Below, piece after piece: positions 27,830 through 36,712 of a DNA stretch of 64,000 nucleotides; the first letter of the stretch is position 1; the number at the start of each line of letters is the position of its first letter. The notes beneath the pieces are model-generated. The model worked only from the letters and a program-made list of their open reading frames with translations, was not told the DNA's origin and ran no database searches. The position numbers and the translations under genes are program-made. This stretch comes from an uncultured Bacteroidota bacterium (GTDB lineage Bacteria; Bacteroidota; Bacteroidia; Chitinophagales; LD1): positions 1 through 64,000 of the forward strand of contig CALAYL010000004.1 of the NCBI GenBank assembly GCA_937894725.1, in the 5' to 3' direction.

Positions 27830-29392
27830 ATGAGTATTACTGCCAAACAAATTATTGAATCTGCGCCTTTGCGCTTTAGACACGAAAAGGCTTATGATAT
27901 CGATACTATTTTTCATTTCGAGCTAAAAGGGGAGCCCACCATAGCGTACACTATGGTAATAAAAAACGGAAGTTGTGAGCTGCAAAAAGGACTTCATGGC
28001 GAAGCCAGCTGTGTGATAAAGACAACTCAAGCACTATATGTGGAGTTAGAAACAGGTAAAGCGAATCCTCAACTCGCATTGATGATGGGGAAAGTAAAGG
28101 TAAGTAACATCTCTGAAATGATAGGATTTGCTAAGCTTTTCAGAAAATTTGATGAGTCATATCTTCATGCAAATACGAGTATAGAAAAACTTGAAATCAT
28201 CAAAAGACCAAAACTAAACGGCCCACTTGAAGGAGTACGAATACTTGATTTTTCAAGGCTATTACCTGGACCATTAGCCACTATGTTTTTGGCAGATATG
28301 GGAGCAGAAGTGCTCAAAATTGAGGACCCCGACAATCCAGACTATGTTCGTGACATTGAGCCAATGCTGGGCGATACTTCGGCTTTCTATTATGCCCTAA
28401 ATAGAAATAAGAAAAGCCTAGCCATCAACTTTCTGCATCCTGAAGGAAAAAAAATAATCACTCAACTTTTACAATCTACAGATGTCTTAGTAGAGCAATA
28501 TAGACCTAGGGTGATGGAGCATTTTGGGTTTGGATACGAACAAGTAAAGACAATCAATCCGAAAATTATTTATGTTTCCATTACGGGCTATGGACAAAAT
28601 AATTCGATGTCACAAATGGCAGGTCATGATTTGAATTATATTGCCACTTCGGGTGTTTTATCTACTATAGGAACGGATAAAAACCATATCAGTATCCCAG
28701 GCGTACAGATTGCAGACATTGCAGGTGGCTCGTATATGAGTATGAATGCCATTTTAGCCGCTTTGTATCAGAGAGAAAAGACAGGACAAGGACAACATAT
28801 CAATTTGTCTATGACAAACGCAGCGTTGCCCTTGGTGGCGATGCAGTTTGCGGAGCAGCAAGCTACTGGCAAAGCTAGTGAAAGAGGGCAATTTCAGCTC
28901 GCTGGTGGTCTAGCCAACTACAATGTATATCGCTGTAAAGATGGAAAGTTCTTGGCAGTAGGTTCACTAGAACCAAAATTTTGGAACAAGGTGTGTGAAT
29001 TGATAGGCAAAACGGAATGGTCAAAAGAGATATTTAGCAATTTTGTAGTACAAAATAAGGTTAGGCAAGCATTTCAAGAGCTGCTTTTACAAAAAGACAG
29101 CGTAGCTTGGTTGACCCTCTTTAAAGGACACGAAGTGTGTATTTCACCAATCAATGAAATAGCTGATATTGCACTAGATCACCATTTTATTGAAACTAAT
29201 GCCTTTGCGATTCACACTATTAATGGCAATGATTTTAAATCGATTAAAAATCCATTTTTAGCAACAGGAATGAAAGAAAATGAATATTGGACTGCGCCTA
29301 AATTAGGAGAAGATACAAATACACTTTTACTGGACTTAGGAATTGATAATAAAACTATACAACACCTTCGTACAGAACGTGTGATTAAATAA
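27830..29392 (+). CDS. SCP2 domain fused to CaiB/BaiF family, alpha-methylacyl-CoA racemase-like
   Basis: Residues 1-115 resemble an SCP2 sterol/lipid-binding domain (ELKGEPTIAYTMVIKNGSCELQKG ends before a hydrophobic helix). Residues 131-515 are a class III CoA-transferase/racemase fold (GPLEGVRILDFSRLLPGP, DMGAEVLKIEDP, NRNKKSLAINF). The sequence GHDLNY gives His256, and ADIAGG gives Asp286. Their 30-residue spacing equals that of the catalytic His126/Asp156 of Mycobacterium alpha-methylacyl-CoA racemase, so I favour a racemase on branched acyl-CoA over a transferase. The fusion with a lipid carrier domain is unusual in my experience. It starts 15 bp after a terminator. Confidence 0.85.
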   Translation: MSITAKQIIESAPLRFRHEKAYDIDTIFHFELKGEPTIAYTMVIKNGSCELQKGLHGEASCVIKTTQALYVELETGKANPQLALMMGKVKVSNISEMIGFAKLFRKFDESYLHANTSIEKLEIIKRPKLNGPLEGVRILDFSRLLPGPLATMFLADMGAEVLKIEDPDNPDYVRDIEPMLGDTSAFYYALNRNKKSLAINFLHPEGKKIITQLLQSTDVLVEQYRPRVMEHFGFGYEQVKTINPKIIYVSITGYGQNNSMSQMAGHDLNYIATSGVLSTIGTDKNHISIPGVQIADIAGGSYMSMNAILAALYQREKTGQGQHINLSMTNAALPLVAMQFAEQQATGKASERGQFQLAGGLANYNVYRCKDGKFLAVGSLEPKFWNKVCELIGKTEWSKEIFSNFVVQNKVRQAFQELLLQKDSVAWLTLFKGHEVCISPINEIADIALDHHFIETNAFAIHTINGNDFKSIKNPFLATGMKENEYWTAPKLGEDTNTLLLDLGIDNKTIQHLRTERVIK

Positions 29393-29432
29393 CCCAAAAG
29401 AAATTGCTATTTTGCAAACTCATTCAAAAAAT

Positions 29433-30422
29433 ATGATGCACGACCTTATTGCCAACTTTCCAAACAACATAAAGCAAGCAGTAGCCGATTTTGATAAAAG
29501 TGTAATTCATGAAAAACGCACTACTTTTTCAAACATCGTAGTGTGTGGACTAGGTGGATCGGGATTTACAGGAGATTTGATTAAAGATATCTGCTCAAAA
29601 GATTTCAAAACTCCGTTTATAGTAGTGAAAGGTTACCGATTGCCAGCGTTTATTGATAATTCTACATTACTCATTATCGCATCGTATTCTGGCAATACAG
29701 AGGAGGCGTTAAGTTGCTTTTCACAAGCCATTGAAAAAAACAATAAACCCATTTGCATTAGTGCTGGAGGTGCTTTAAAATCTCAAGCTATTGAAAATGG
29801 CTGTGTGCATATTGAAATGCCCACAGGATTACCTCCAAGAACCTCACTGGGCTTTGGCTTTACGAATATGCTTTTTATTTTGACTTCACTGAATTTAATA
29901 CCGGATACAAAAATAGATTTACCGCTATCTATCGCAGAATTTTTAAACCACAAACAAGCTGCCATAAAAGAAAGTGCGCAGCAAACCGCAAGGATATTCA
30001 AATCGAATATCATGGTAGCCTATGTAGAGGATGCTATAGAGGCAGTTGCGATTAGATTAAAACAACAAATCAATGAAAACTCCAAAGCATATTGCTGGTA
30101 TAATGTTTTACCGGAGTTGAATCATAATGAATTAGTAGGTTGGAAACAGGCACACCACGATATTAAGGCATTATTTTTACGAACTTCTTTTGAGCATCCA
30201 CGCAATAAACATCGTTTTGATTTTATAAAACCAGTGTTAGAAAGTTATGATACTGAGGTATTCGAAATTAATGCGATAGGTGATACATTTGCAGAACAAT
30301 ATTTTTATCTCATCCATTGGTGTGACTGGCTTTCATACTATTTAGCATTAGAACATGAAGTTGATCCTGTAGAAGTAAATGTGATTGACAAATTAAAAAA
30401 CTACCTTGCCAACATCAATTAA
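29433..30422 (+). CDS. Bifunctional phosphoglucose/phosphomannose isomerase
   Basis: Interconverts fructose 6-phosphate with glucose 6-phosphate and with mannose 6-phosphate. A SIS sugar-phosphate domain is seen with the signature VVCGLGGSGFTGDL, then SYSGNTEEAL, then a PPRTSLGFGF loop as in archaeal-type PGI/PMI enzymes. I take the ATG at 29433 (329 residues); an immediately following ATG (29436) is equally good, and an upstream TTG (29412) lies inside a TATTTTG sequence that may be the promoter -7 box. It leads a tight run with rluD-like and queA genes. Confidence 0.86.
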   Translation: MMHDLIANFPNNIKQAVADFDKSVIHEKRTTFSNIVVCGLGGSGFTGDLIKDICSKDFKTPFIVVKGYRLPAFIDNSTLLIIASYSGNTEEALSCFSQAIEKNNKPICISAGGALKSQAIENGCVHIEMPTGLPPRTSLGFGFTNMLFILTSLNLIPDTKIDLPLSIAEFLNHKQAAIKESAQQTARIFKSNIMVAYVEDAIEAVAIRLKQQINENSKAYCWYNVLPELNHNELVGWKQAHHDIKALFLRTSFEHPRNKHRFDFIKPVLESYDTEVFEINAIGDTFAEQYFYLIHWCDWLSYYLALEHEVDPVEVNVIDKLKNYLANIN

Positions 30423-30425
30423 CCC

Positions 30426-31481
30426 ATGGCAACAAAAATAAATCTGGTAGAAACAGACGAGACTGACGATACCGAAGAACTCTTTCTCAAAGACGAAATA
30501 CGAATCGATAAAGGACAAGAGCAGGTACGTATAGATAAATTTTTATCTGTACGCATGACCGCAAATATATCTCGAACTCGTATTCAGTCTGGGATAGACG
30601 CAGGCAATATCACCGTAAATGGTAAGCAAGTAAAATCAAATTACAAAATCCGTCCATTGGATTTGATCACGCTTTTGATTCCAAAATCATTAGAAAGCTA
30701 TGACTATAGTCCAGAGAATATACCTCTGGATGTACTGTATGAAGATAATGAGGTACTTGTGATAAACAAACAAGCTGGACTTGTTTGTCATCAAGGTACT
30801 GGCAACTATAAGGGTACCTTAATAAATGCATTGGCTTACCATTTCCAAAATGAAAAAATAGCTGGACCTGCTGAGCGACCAGGTTTAGTTCATCGACTAG
30901 ACAAAGACACTAGTGGTGTAATGGTAATCGCTAAAACAGAAAATGCTTTAGCAAAACTAGGTAAACAGTTTTTTGACAAAACCACCCAGCGTAAGTATGT
31001 GGCCATGGTATGGGGAAATGTGGAAGAAGATAGAGGCACCGTAACTGGGCATATAGGGCGACATAGTCGCGACAGAAGACAGTATGAAGTGTTTGAAGAT
31101 GCTAGCCTTGGCAAACATGCCGTAACGCACTATAAAGTTATCAAGCGTTTTAATTATGTAACCTTGGTAGAATGCCAGCTAGAAACAGGTCGTACACATC
31201 AGATTCGTGTGCACATGAAACACATAGGGCATACGCTTTTCAATGACGAACGCTATGGAGGAAATCGCATTTTGAAAGGTACGGTTTATTCAAAATACAA
31301 GCAATTTATTGACAATTGTTTTTCGGTGATGCCACGCCAAGCATTACATGCTCAGCTACTCGGATTCATTCATCCCACTACGGGCAAAGAATTGATTTTT
31401 TCAAAAGAATTGCCTGAAGATTTCTCCTCACTTATCGAAAAATGGGAACGATATTGGAGTGCTATTTCTGAAACGTTTTAA
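30426..31481 (+). CDS. RluA/RluD family pseudouridine synthase
   Basis: Converts specific uridines in rRNA or tRNA to pseudouridine. An S4 RNA-binding domain lies at about residues 35-85 (RIDKFLSVRM...SRTRIQSGIDAGNITVNG). The catalytic domain has the HRLDKDTSG motif with the nucleophile Asp, and the GRTHQIRVH motif. The length of 351 residues and the S4 domain favour RluD or RluC type; the target site is not shown. It starts 3 bp after the isomerase gene and ends 6 bp before queA. Confidence 0.92.
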   Translation: MATKINLVETDETDDTEELFLKDEIRIDKGQEQVRIDKFLSVRMTANISRTRIQSGIDAGNITVNGKQVKSNYKIRPLDLITLLIPKSLESYDYSPENIPLDVLYEDNEVLVINKQAGLVCHQGTGNYKGTLINALAYHFQNEKIAGPAERPGLVHRLDKDTSGVMVIAKTENALAKLGKQFFDKTTQRKYVAMVWGNVEEDRGTVTGHIGRHSRDRRQYEVFEDASLGKHAVTHYKVIKRFNYVTLVECQLETGRTHQIRVHMKHIGHTLFNDERYGGNRILKGTVYSKYKQFIDNCFSVMPRQALHAQLLGFIHPTTGKELIFSKELPEDFSSLIEKWERYWSAISETF

Positions 31482-31487
31482 TTTGCT

Positions 31488-32684
31488 ATGTCTTCTCATT
31501 TCATTGCCACTAGTGATTTCTTATATGATTTGCCAAATGAGCGAATCGCCTACTATCCTTTAGAAAAACGAGATGAAGCTAAGCTACTTGTTTATCAAAA
31601 AAATCAAATCGCAACCAGCCAATTTAAGTATATCGCTGACTATCTACCATGCGATACCTTACTCATTTTCAACGAGACGAAAGTAATACCAGCTCGACTT
31701 ATCTTCTCAACCCAAACAGGAGCTAAGATTGAACTATTCTGTCTTGAAAAGATAAACGAAAGCACTTCTAGTAACACCGAAAAATGGCTCTGCTACATAG
31801 GTCGAGCAGCAAAATGGAAAAGTGACACGCTTCAAATTGAAAATGCGGATTTGATTTTGGAGGCTAAAATGATTGTGAAGAGAGACGATGCTTTCATCAT
31901 AGAATTTAATTGGAATGATACAGCTAAAAATTTCCTCGATGTCCTCTCTATTTTTGGGCAAACTCCGCTCCCACCCTACATCAAACGTACAGCTGAAGAA
32001 ATAGACAAACAGACCTACCAGACTGTGTTTGCCAAGCAACTTGGCTCAGTGGCCGCACCTACGGCTGGGCTACACTTTACAGAAGAAGTACTTGCCAAAC
32101 TAAAACAAAAAGGAATTGAGTCCGCTACGCTCACGCTGCATGTGGGAGCAGGTACATTTAAGCCTATAAAAACAGATAACGTACTGGCCCATGAAATGCA
32201 CCCTGAGTGGATAGACGTGCCTATCCAAACCATCGAAAGCTTAGGTTCGCAACAGGATAAACCAATAGTACCTATTGGAACTACAGCGTTGCGCACCATC
32301 GAAACACTCTATTGGCTGGGCGTAAAAGCGCATGGAAGTTTGCTTTTAGCAAATGAGCACATTTACTTTAAACAATGGGAATACCTTCATCTCAATCAAC
32401 AAATCTCTAGACCACAGGCATTTGAATCGCTTACGATTTGGATGAAAGAAAATAAATTTCAAAAACTCATAGCCCAAACACAAATCATGATTTCACCACA
32501 GTATCAAATTCGGGCGGCCGATGCTATTATTACCAATTTCCATCAACCAGGAAGTACCTTGCTACTCTTAATTTCAGCCTTTGTGGGTGAAAAATGGAAA
32601 ATGATTTATGACTATGCACTTCAAAACGATTTTCGATTTTTGAGCTATGGTGATAGCAGCTTATTGTTTCTCCATAAAAAATGA
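31488..32684 (+). CDS. queA: S-adenosylmethionine:tRNA ribosyltransferase-isomerase
   Basis: Makes epoxyqueuosine in tRNA by transferring the ribosyl part of SAM to preQ1. Family motifs are present: FLYDLPNERIAYYPLEKRD near the N terminus, the GSVAAPTAGLHFTEE segment, LHVGAGTFKPI, and VPIGTTALRTIE. At 398 residues it is somewhat longer than usual. The last 24 bp overlap the 3' end of convergent bioA. Confidence 0.92.
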   Translation: MSSHFIATSDFLYDLPNERIAYYPLEKRDEAKLLVYQKNQIATSQFKYIADYLPCDTLLIFNETKVIPARLIFSTQTGAKIELFCLEKINESTSSNTEKWLCYIGRAAKWKSDTLQIENADLILEAKMIVKRDDAFIIEFNWNDTAKNFLDVLSIFGQTPLPPYIKRTAEEIDKQTYQTVFAKQLGSVAAPTAGLHFTEEVLAKLKQKGIESATLTLHVGAGTFKPIKTDNVLAHEMHPEWIDVPIQTIESLGSQQDKPIVPIGTTALRTIETLYWLGVKAHGSLLLANEHIYFKQWEYLHLNQQISRPQAFESLTIWMKENKFQKLIAQTQIMISPQYQIRAADAIITNFHQPGSTLLLLISAFVGEKWKMIYDYALQNDFRFLSYGDSSLLFLHKK

Positions 32685-33941
32685 TATAAAATCGAGTGTA
32701 GTCTGGTATAGATATGCTAAATCTTCTTTTGAAATACAATATGGCGGCAAGAAATATATGATATTACCTAAAGGGCGAATCATAATACCCCGCTCTTGAA
32801 AGTAAGGAATCATCAAGGTTTTGACGTCATTTAGATAACCCGTTTGAGCAGTTGTTTTCAGCTCAAATCGCAAAATCGTTCCAAGTACTTCGACATCTTT
32901 TACAGCAATATTCTTTTCTAACTTCGTTTTAAAGCTAAAGTGCGCCTGTTGAATTTGATGGATCTTTTCGAGCGTATTTTCCATTTCGAAAAGGGCTAAA
33001 GATGCAAGTGCCGCTGCGCAACCCATGGGATTGGCGGTAAAGCTATGTCCATGAAAAAAAGTTTTCGTTTTATCATCCGAAAAAAAAGCATCATAGATAT
33101 GTTCGGTGGAAGAAGTTAGGCTCATAGGCAACATGCCAGCAGTGAGCCCCTTGCTAAAACAAATAATATCGGGCTTTTTATCCATATAGTCCGAAGCAAA
33201 TAGTTTGCCTGTACGTCCAAAACCCGTCATCACTTCATCTGCTATCAATAAGATATTGCTTTCACTAAACTGTATTAGAAGCTCATTTAACAAAGCAGCA
33301 TCATAGATTTTCATCCCCCCAGCACCCTGTACCAAAGGCTCATAAATAAATGCAGCAATTTGTGCTAAGTGAGGCAATATAAGCTGTTCGATATGCTTTA
33401 AATCTTCGGCAGATTGAGGGGTAGGGATAAACAATACATCAAACAAAAAAGGTTTGAATGGGTCAGTAAAAAGCCCACGTGCACTCACTGCCATACTGCC
33501 AAAAGTATCACCATGATAGGCATCATCAAAAGCGAGAATTAGCTTTCTTTCCTCACCTTTATTTTGCCAGTATTGAAAGGCCATTTTGAGGGCTACTTCT
33601 ACAGCCGTAGAGCCATTATCCGAAAAGAAAAACCGCGATTGACTCGAGGGTAAAAGTGGCTTGAGCTTTGCGACTAATTCCAAAGCTGATGGGTGTGTAT
33701 AGCCTGCAAAAATAACATGCTCAAGCGAAATAGCTTGTTCATACATTTTTTTTGCTAGATAAGGATGGGCATGTCCATGTGTATTTGTCCACCAACTAGC
33801 CGTAGCATCTAGATATTTTTTCCCATTTTCAGCATACAAATACGCACCTTCTCCCTTTACTATCACTACATTTTCGGGCGCATCTTTGGCTTGTGTGTAT
33901 GGATGCCAGATATGGTTTTTATCAATATGCTGATAATTCAT
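32661..33941 (-). CDS. bioA: Adenosylmethionine-8-amino-7-oxononanoate aminotransferase
   Basis: A PLP enzyme of biotin synthesis that makes 7,8-diaminononanoate. It shows IWHPYTQAKD near the N terminus, the GSTAVEVALKMAFQYW segment, DDAYHGDTFGSMAVS, ADEVMTGFGRTGKLFA, and the PLP lysine in CFSKGLTAG. I choose the ATG at 33941 (MNYQHIDKNH, 426 residues) because earlier in-frame residues do not fit the family; this start overlaps the end of bioD by 20 bp. Confidence 0.94.
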   Translation of the reverse strand: MNYQHIDKNHIWHPYTQAKDAPENVVIVKGEGAYLYAENGKKYLDATASWWTNTHGHAHPYLAKKMYEQAISLEHVIFAGYTHPSALELVAKLKPLLPSSQSRFFFSDNGSTAVEVALKMAFQYWQNKGEERKLILAFDDAYHGDTFGSMAVSARGLFTDPFKPFLFDVLFIPTPQSAEDLKHIEQLILPHLAQIAAFIYEPLVQGAGGMKIYDAALLNELLIQFSESNILLIADEVMTGFGRTGKLFASDYMDKKPDIICFSKGLTAGMLPMSLTSSTEHIYDAFFSDDKTKTFFHGHSFTANPMGCAAALASLALFEMENTLEKIHQIQQAHFSFKTKLEKNIAVKDVEVLGTILRFELKTTAQTGYLNDVKTLMIPYFQERGIMIRPLGNIIYFLPPYCISKEDLAYLYQTTLDFISFFMEKQ

Positions 33942-34545
33942 GTTTGATTCGTTTTGCTTCTGCCAAAACACTTGATTTATCAAGTGTGTCGAGTTCATTA
34001 ATTTGTATCCATCTACAAGTAGTGAAACTGCGAATTGTTTTTTCTACTGCGGGTGTAAAAACACCATTAAATACACCAAATACACACTGAATATGATGGT
34101 TTTTAAGCGTCTCAAAAGTCATTAAAGTATGATTGATACAACCCAAGTAATCGCGCACCACTACTACCACTTCGAGTTTGTTTTCTTTCACAAAATCGAG
34201 TAGTGTTTTTTGATTATTGATAGGTACCATGAGTCCTCCAGCACCTTCAATTAACAATATGTTTGCTGTACTAGGAAATATGAGACTCGACACTTGTATA
34301 GAGACATCTTCCTCATCAGCAGCAATATTAGGAGAAGCAGGTAATTTGAGTTCTATAAATGGGACATGAATTTTGGTTACAGGGTTTGAAACTAAATCAC
34401 TTACAGTATCTGTGTCTCGCCCCTCCTCATAGCCTGTTTGCAATGGCTTCCAATAATCTGCTTCTAACGCTTCGGTAAGTATAGCCGAAATAACAGTCTT
34501 ACCTACGTTGGTACCTATGCCTGTGATAAAAAGTGAATGTTGCAC
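33922..34545 (-). CDS. bioD: Dethiobiotin synthetase
   Basis: Closes the ureido ring of dethiobiotin from diaminononanoate, CO2 and ATP. The P-loop is FITGIGTNVGKTVIS at the N terminus; WKPLQTGYEEGRDTDT and LIEGAGGLMVPI are the other family motifs. 207 residues is typical. It is the first gene of a bioD-bioA unit. The other biotin genes (bioB, bioC, bioF) are not in the window. Confidence 0.95.
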   Translation of the reverse strand: MQHSLFITGIGTNVGKTVISAILTEALEADYWKPLQTGYEEGRDTDTVSDLVSNPVTKIHVPFIELKLPASPNIAADEEDVSIQVSSLIFPSTANILLIEGAGGLMVPINNQKTLLDFVKENKLEVVVVVRDYLGCINHTLMTFETLKNHHIQCVFGVFNGVFTPAVEKTIRSFTTCRWIQINELDTLDKSSVLAEAKRIKHELSAY

Positions 34546-34699
34546 TATATAAAAAAATGTATATGCAAGTATAGGGATTTTAGATTATAGACTATTTACT
34601 TTACGATTGTTGGTGTGTATTTGGACGTTGAACATGCCGGAACGCAATACTCAATTTGACAAGTTCGATGAGCATAAGATTGCACAACTTTTGTTTCAT

Positions 34700-34745
34700 T
34701 TCAAATGCAAAGAAAAATATCGCAGTTAGGCTTCGCTAAAAAGGA
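34700..34745. repeat. Direct repeat, copy 1
   Basis: A 46-bp sequence that recurs at 35636-35681 with two differences (G/A and T/C). It begins TTCAAATGCAAAG and ends CTAAAAAGGA. The two copies flank the lipoprotein gene at 34770-35471. Confidence 0.85.
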
Positions 34746-34769
34746 TAGGTAGTGAGAATGCATAAAAAC

Positions 34770-35471
34770 TTAAAAAACAGCATTTATGCAAAATGAAAGA
34801 TTGATAAATCTAAATCCACAAGTATAAGGTGGCACAGTAGTATTGCATACTAAAGTACCTCTAACTCTGTAAGTTGTACACCCAGAAGTATCAGTAGATA
34901 ATGGGGTTTTCTCAATAATCTTAAGTGAAGTTGGTGTATCAAAATTTGAATAATAATATTCAGTATTTGTATTGTAATTTTTGTCTTCATGAAAAAGTTC
35001 GGCACCATAAGTATATTGACTTGGTATGCCTACAGAAAGGGAATCTCTATCTAAAATATCTGAAATTAAAGAACAGTTTATTGAAACTGGTTTATTGGGA
35101 TCATATGTATCTAATCGATAAAACAATAATCCTAGATTTTCAAAATCAGCTGAATTTGCTTTTGCGAATTTATATTCAAGTCCAGTAAGCCAAAAATCGC
35201 CTTTTCGCTTTCTGGTTTGGATAATGGTAGGGTAATTTCCATCGATATCTTGAAGCAATATGGTATCCCCAGATACTGTCGCTACTATATATTGCTGAGC
35301 ATTTTTTGACACTAACAATTCCAGTCCTGTTCTTGGAATTGCTGTTTTGTTTGCTCCTTGCATTTTTTCTTTTTTGCAGCTATTGATTGTAAAAGTAAAG
35401 ATAAGGTATGATAGTTGATGTATAGGTGTTTGAAAGTAAAGATACTCACTGCCAAAAAAAAGTTGCATCAT
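34770..35471 (-). CDS. Probable lipoprotein, unknown function, between direct repeats
   Basis: The frame gives 233 residues. A lipobox is seen (TINSC, Cys32) followed by Lys-Lys-Glu-Lys, but it lies later than usual: the first 16 residues from the ATG at 35471 do not look like a signal peptide, and no start codon exists close to the hydrophobic stretch. The N terminus may be altered, or the real start may be missing. The rest is probably beta-rich, with paired Cys near the C terminus. I recognise no family. The gene lies between two copies of a 46-bp repeat. Confidence 0.55.
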   Translation of the reverse strand: MMQLFFGSEYLYFQTPIHQLSYLIFTFTINSCKKEKMQGANKTAIPRTGLELLVSKNAQQYIVATVSGDTILLQDIDGNYPTIIQTRKRKGDFWLTGLEYKFAKANSADFENLGLLFYRLDTYDPNKPVSINCSLISDILDRDSLSVGIPSQYTYGAELFHEDKNYNTNTEYYYSNFDTPTSLKIIEKTPLSTDTSGCTTYRVRGTLVCNTTVPPYTCGFRFINLSFCINAVF

Positions 35472-35505
35472 TCATAGTAAATGCTGAGAATAAATAAAAA
35501 TCTTA

Positions 35506-35564
35506 TCGTTATTGCATTTTTTGATTTAGCTCTTCATCATGTTCTTATTGAGCCGCAATAACGA
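35506..35564. repeat. Inverted repeat with 10-bp perfect arms
   Basis: TCGTTATTGC (35506-35515) and its exact complement GCAATAACGA (35555-35564), separated by 39 bp. It lies between the lipoprotein gene and copy 2 of the direct repeat. A smaller palindrome built on CTGG/CCAG follows at about 35577-35595. Confidence 0.6.
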
Positions 35565-35635
35565 ATTTTTGCTAAAACTGGTTTTAAAATCCAGCAAATT
35601 TAGACTGCTATATATGCTAAAATAGTAGTGTTATA

Positions 35636-35681
35636 TTCAAATGCAAAGAAAAATATCGCAATTAGGCTTCGCCAAAAAGGA
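35636..35681. repeat. Direct repeat, copy 2
   Basis: Second copy of the 46-bp repeat at 34700-34745, with 44 of 46 identical bases and the same orientation. It begins 62 bp past the stop of the 35743 gene. Confidence 0.85.
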
Positions 35682-35742
35682 CGAATGGAGGATTTGTGGT
35701 TCACACTTTAAAATTGAAAAGCATTTCTCAAAATTTTTGAGG

Positions 35743-36702
35743 TTAAAACAAAAAGCCCAGAATAGACTCCATCAAGGAAGGTTGCCGATTGAAATATGCA
35801 ACTGTTACATCTCTTGCCGCTTGTATTTCTATTTTTTGGAGTTCAAATTTCTCTTTCATTAATTCTCGTTTCCTATTCCATTGTATTTTTTCATTGTTAT
35901 CTAACTTAGACTCTGTAGAATTGATAAGGCTTTTTGCTTCATTATAGCAGGATGATGTGGGGTCAATAGTAGATAGCGTGCTCAAAGCATTTGTAAAATC
36001 CTTTCCTGCTGTTTGTGATTTTGCGACTAACAAGATGGATTCACATTTCTTGTTTTGATATTTCTTGAAAACTTCTATTGATTTTTGTTTTATTTTTTCA
36101 TAACAAGGTGTTGCTTCTGTTGGTACACTTACAAGTATTGCAAGAGCTCGTTCGTAATCATTCATGCCTTGGTACTTATCTGCTTCTGAAATTATGTCAT
36201 TGCATTTTGAATTATAAAAAGCAATAATCTTTTTTTTACCTTCCTCTATAAATTCTTTTGCTTTGGGATCCGATGAGTTAATTTGAGATATGGCATTATT
36301 AATCGCATCAGCTTTAGAAAAACCTGAACCTTTGATTGTTGTGTTATATGAAGAAAACACCAAACCATTTGATTGTTGTTTAATAAAAAGATTAAGCTCT
36401 GTCGTGACTACCGTTATGTTTCTCATTCCTTCTGCGACCTCTACATTATAAATCTCCAATTTGGGATACATTACAAAGCTAGAATTGTAACCTACACCTC
36501 CTACTCCATTTCGGGTAGCAATGGATAAAATCTTTGATTGTAATTTTGATAATTGTGCAGCATCTAAATAAGATGCATTTTCAGAAATATTTACTGATAA
36601 TGATATTTTTCCCATATAATTCTCAGGAGAGTCAGAACTTGTAGACTGCGGCATTGCTTTTGATGATATAAATAACAATAACAATAATGTGTGTTTTTTC
36701 AT
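35743..36702 (-). CDS. Exported protein of unknown function, last gene of the CsgG-like run
   Basis: 319 residues with a signal peptide (cleavage near KAMPQS). The N-terminal domain (about 30-140) looks alpha/beta. Residues 150-265 contain repeating helical pairs with conserved Cys spacing (YNSKCNDIISEADKYQGMNDYERALAILVSVP, then a second similar unit), reminiscent of TPR-like repeats in unnamed Bacteroidota secreted proteins. The tail is charged and ends hydrophobic. It follows the DUF6175-like gene by 10 bp. The function is unknown; the context suggests an envelope complex with the CsgG-like protein. Confidence 0.72.
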   Translation of the reverse strand: MKKHTLLLLLFISSKAMPQSTSSDSPENYMGKISLSVNISENASYLDAAQLSKLQSKILSIATRNGVGGVGYNSSFVMYPKLEIYNVEVAEGMRNITVVTTELNLFIKQQSNGLVFSSYNTTIKGSGFSKADAINNAISQINSSDPKAKEFIEEGKKKIIAFYNSKCNDIISEADKYQGMNDYERALAILVSVPTEATPCYEKIKQKSIEVFKKYQNKKCESILLVAKSQTAGKDFTNALSTLSTIDPTSSCYNEAKSLINSTESKLDNNEKIQWNRKRELMKEKFELQKIEIQAARDVTVAYFNRQPSLMESILGFLF

Positions 36703-36712
36703 ATAATGTTGT

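Noticed and set aside
34546..34769. Possible biotin operator or riboswitch ahead of bioD
   Set aside because: I could not find a BirA-type palindrome or a known riboswitch pattern in this stretch.
35641..35862. Open frame of 73 residues beginning in copy 2 of the 46-bp repeat
   Set aside because: It runs into the antisense of the 35743 gene and the repeat alone supplies its start; no family features.
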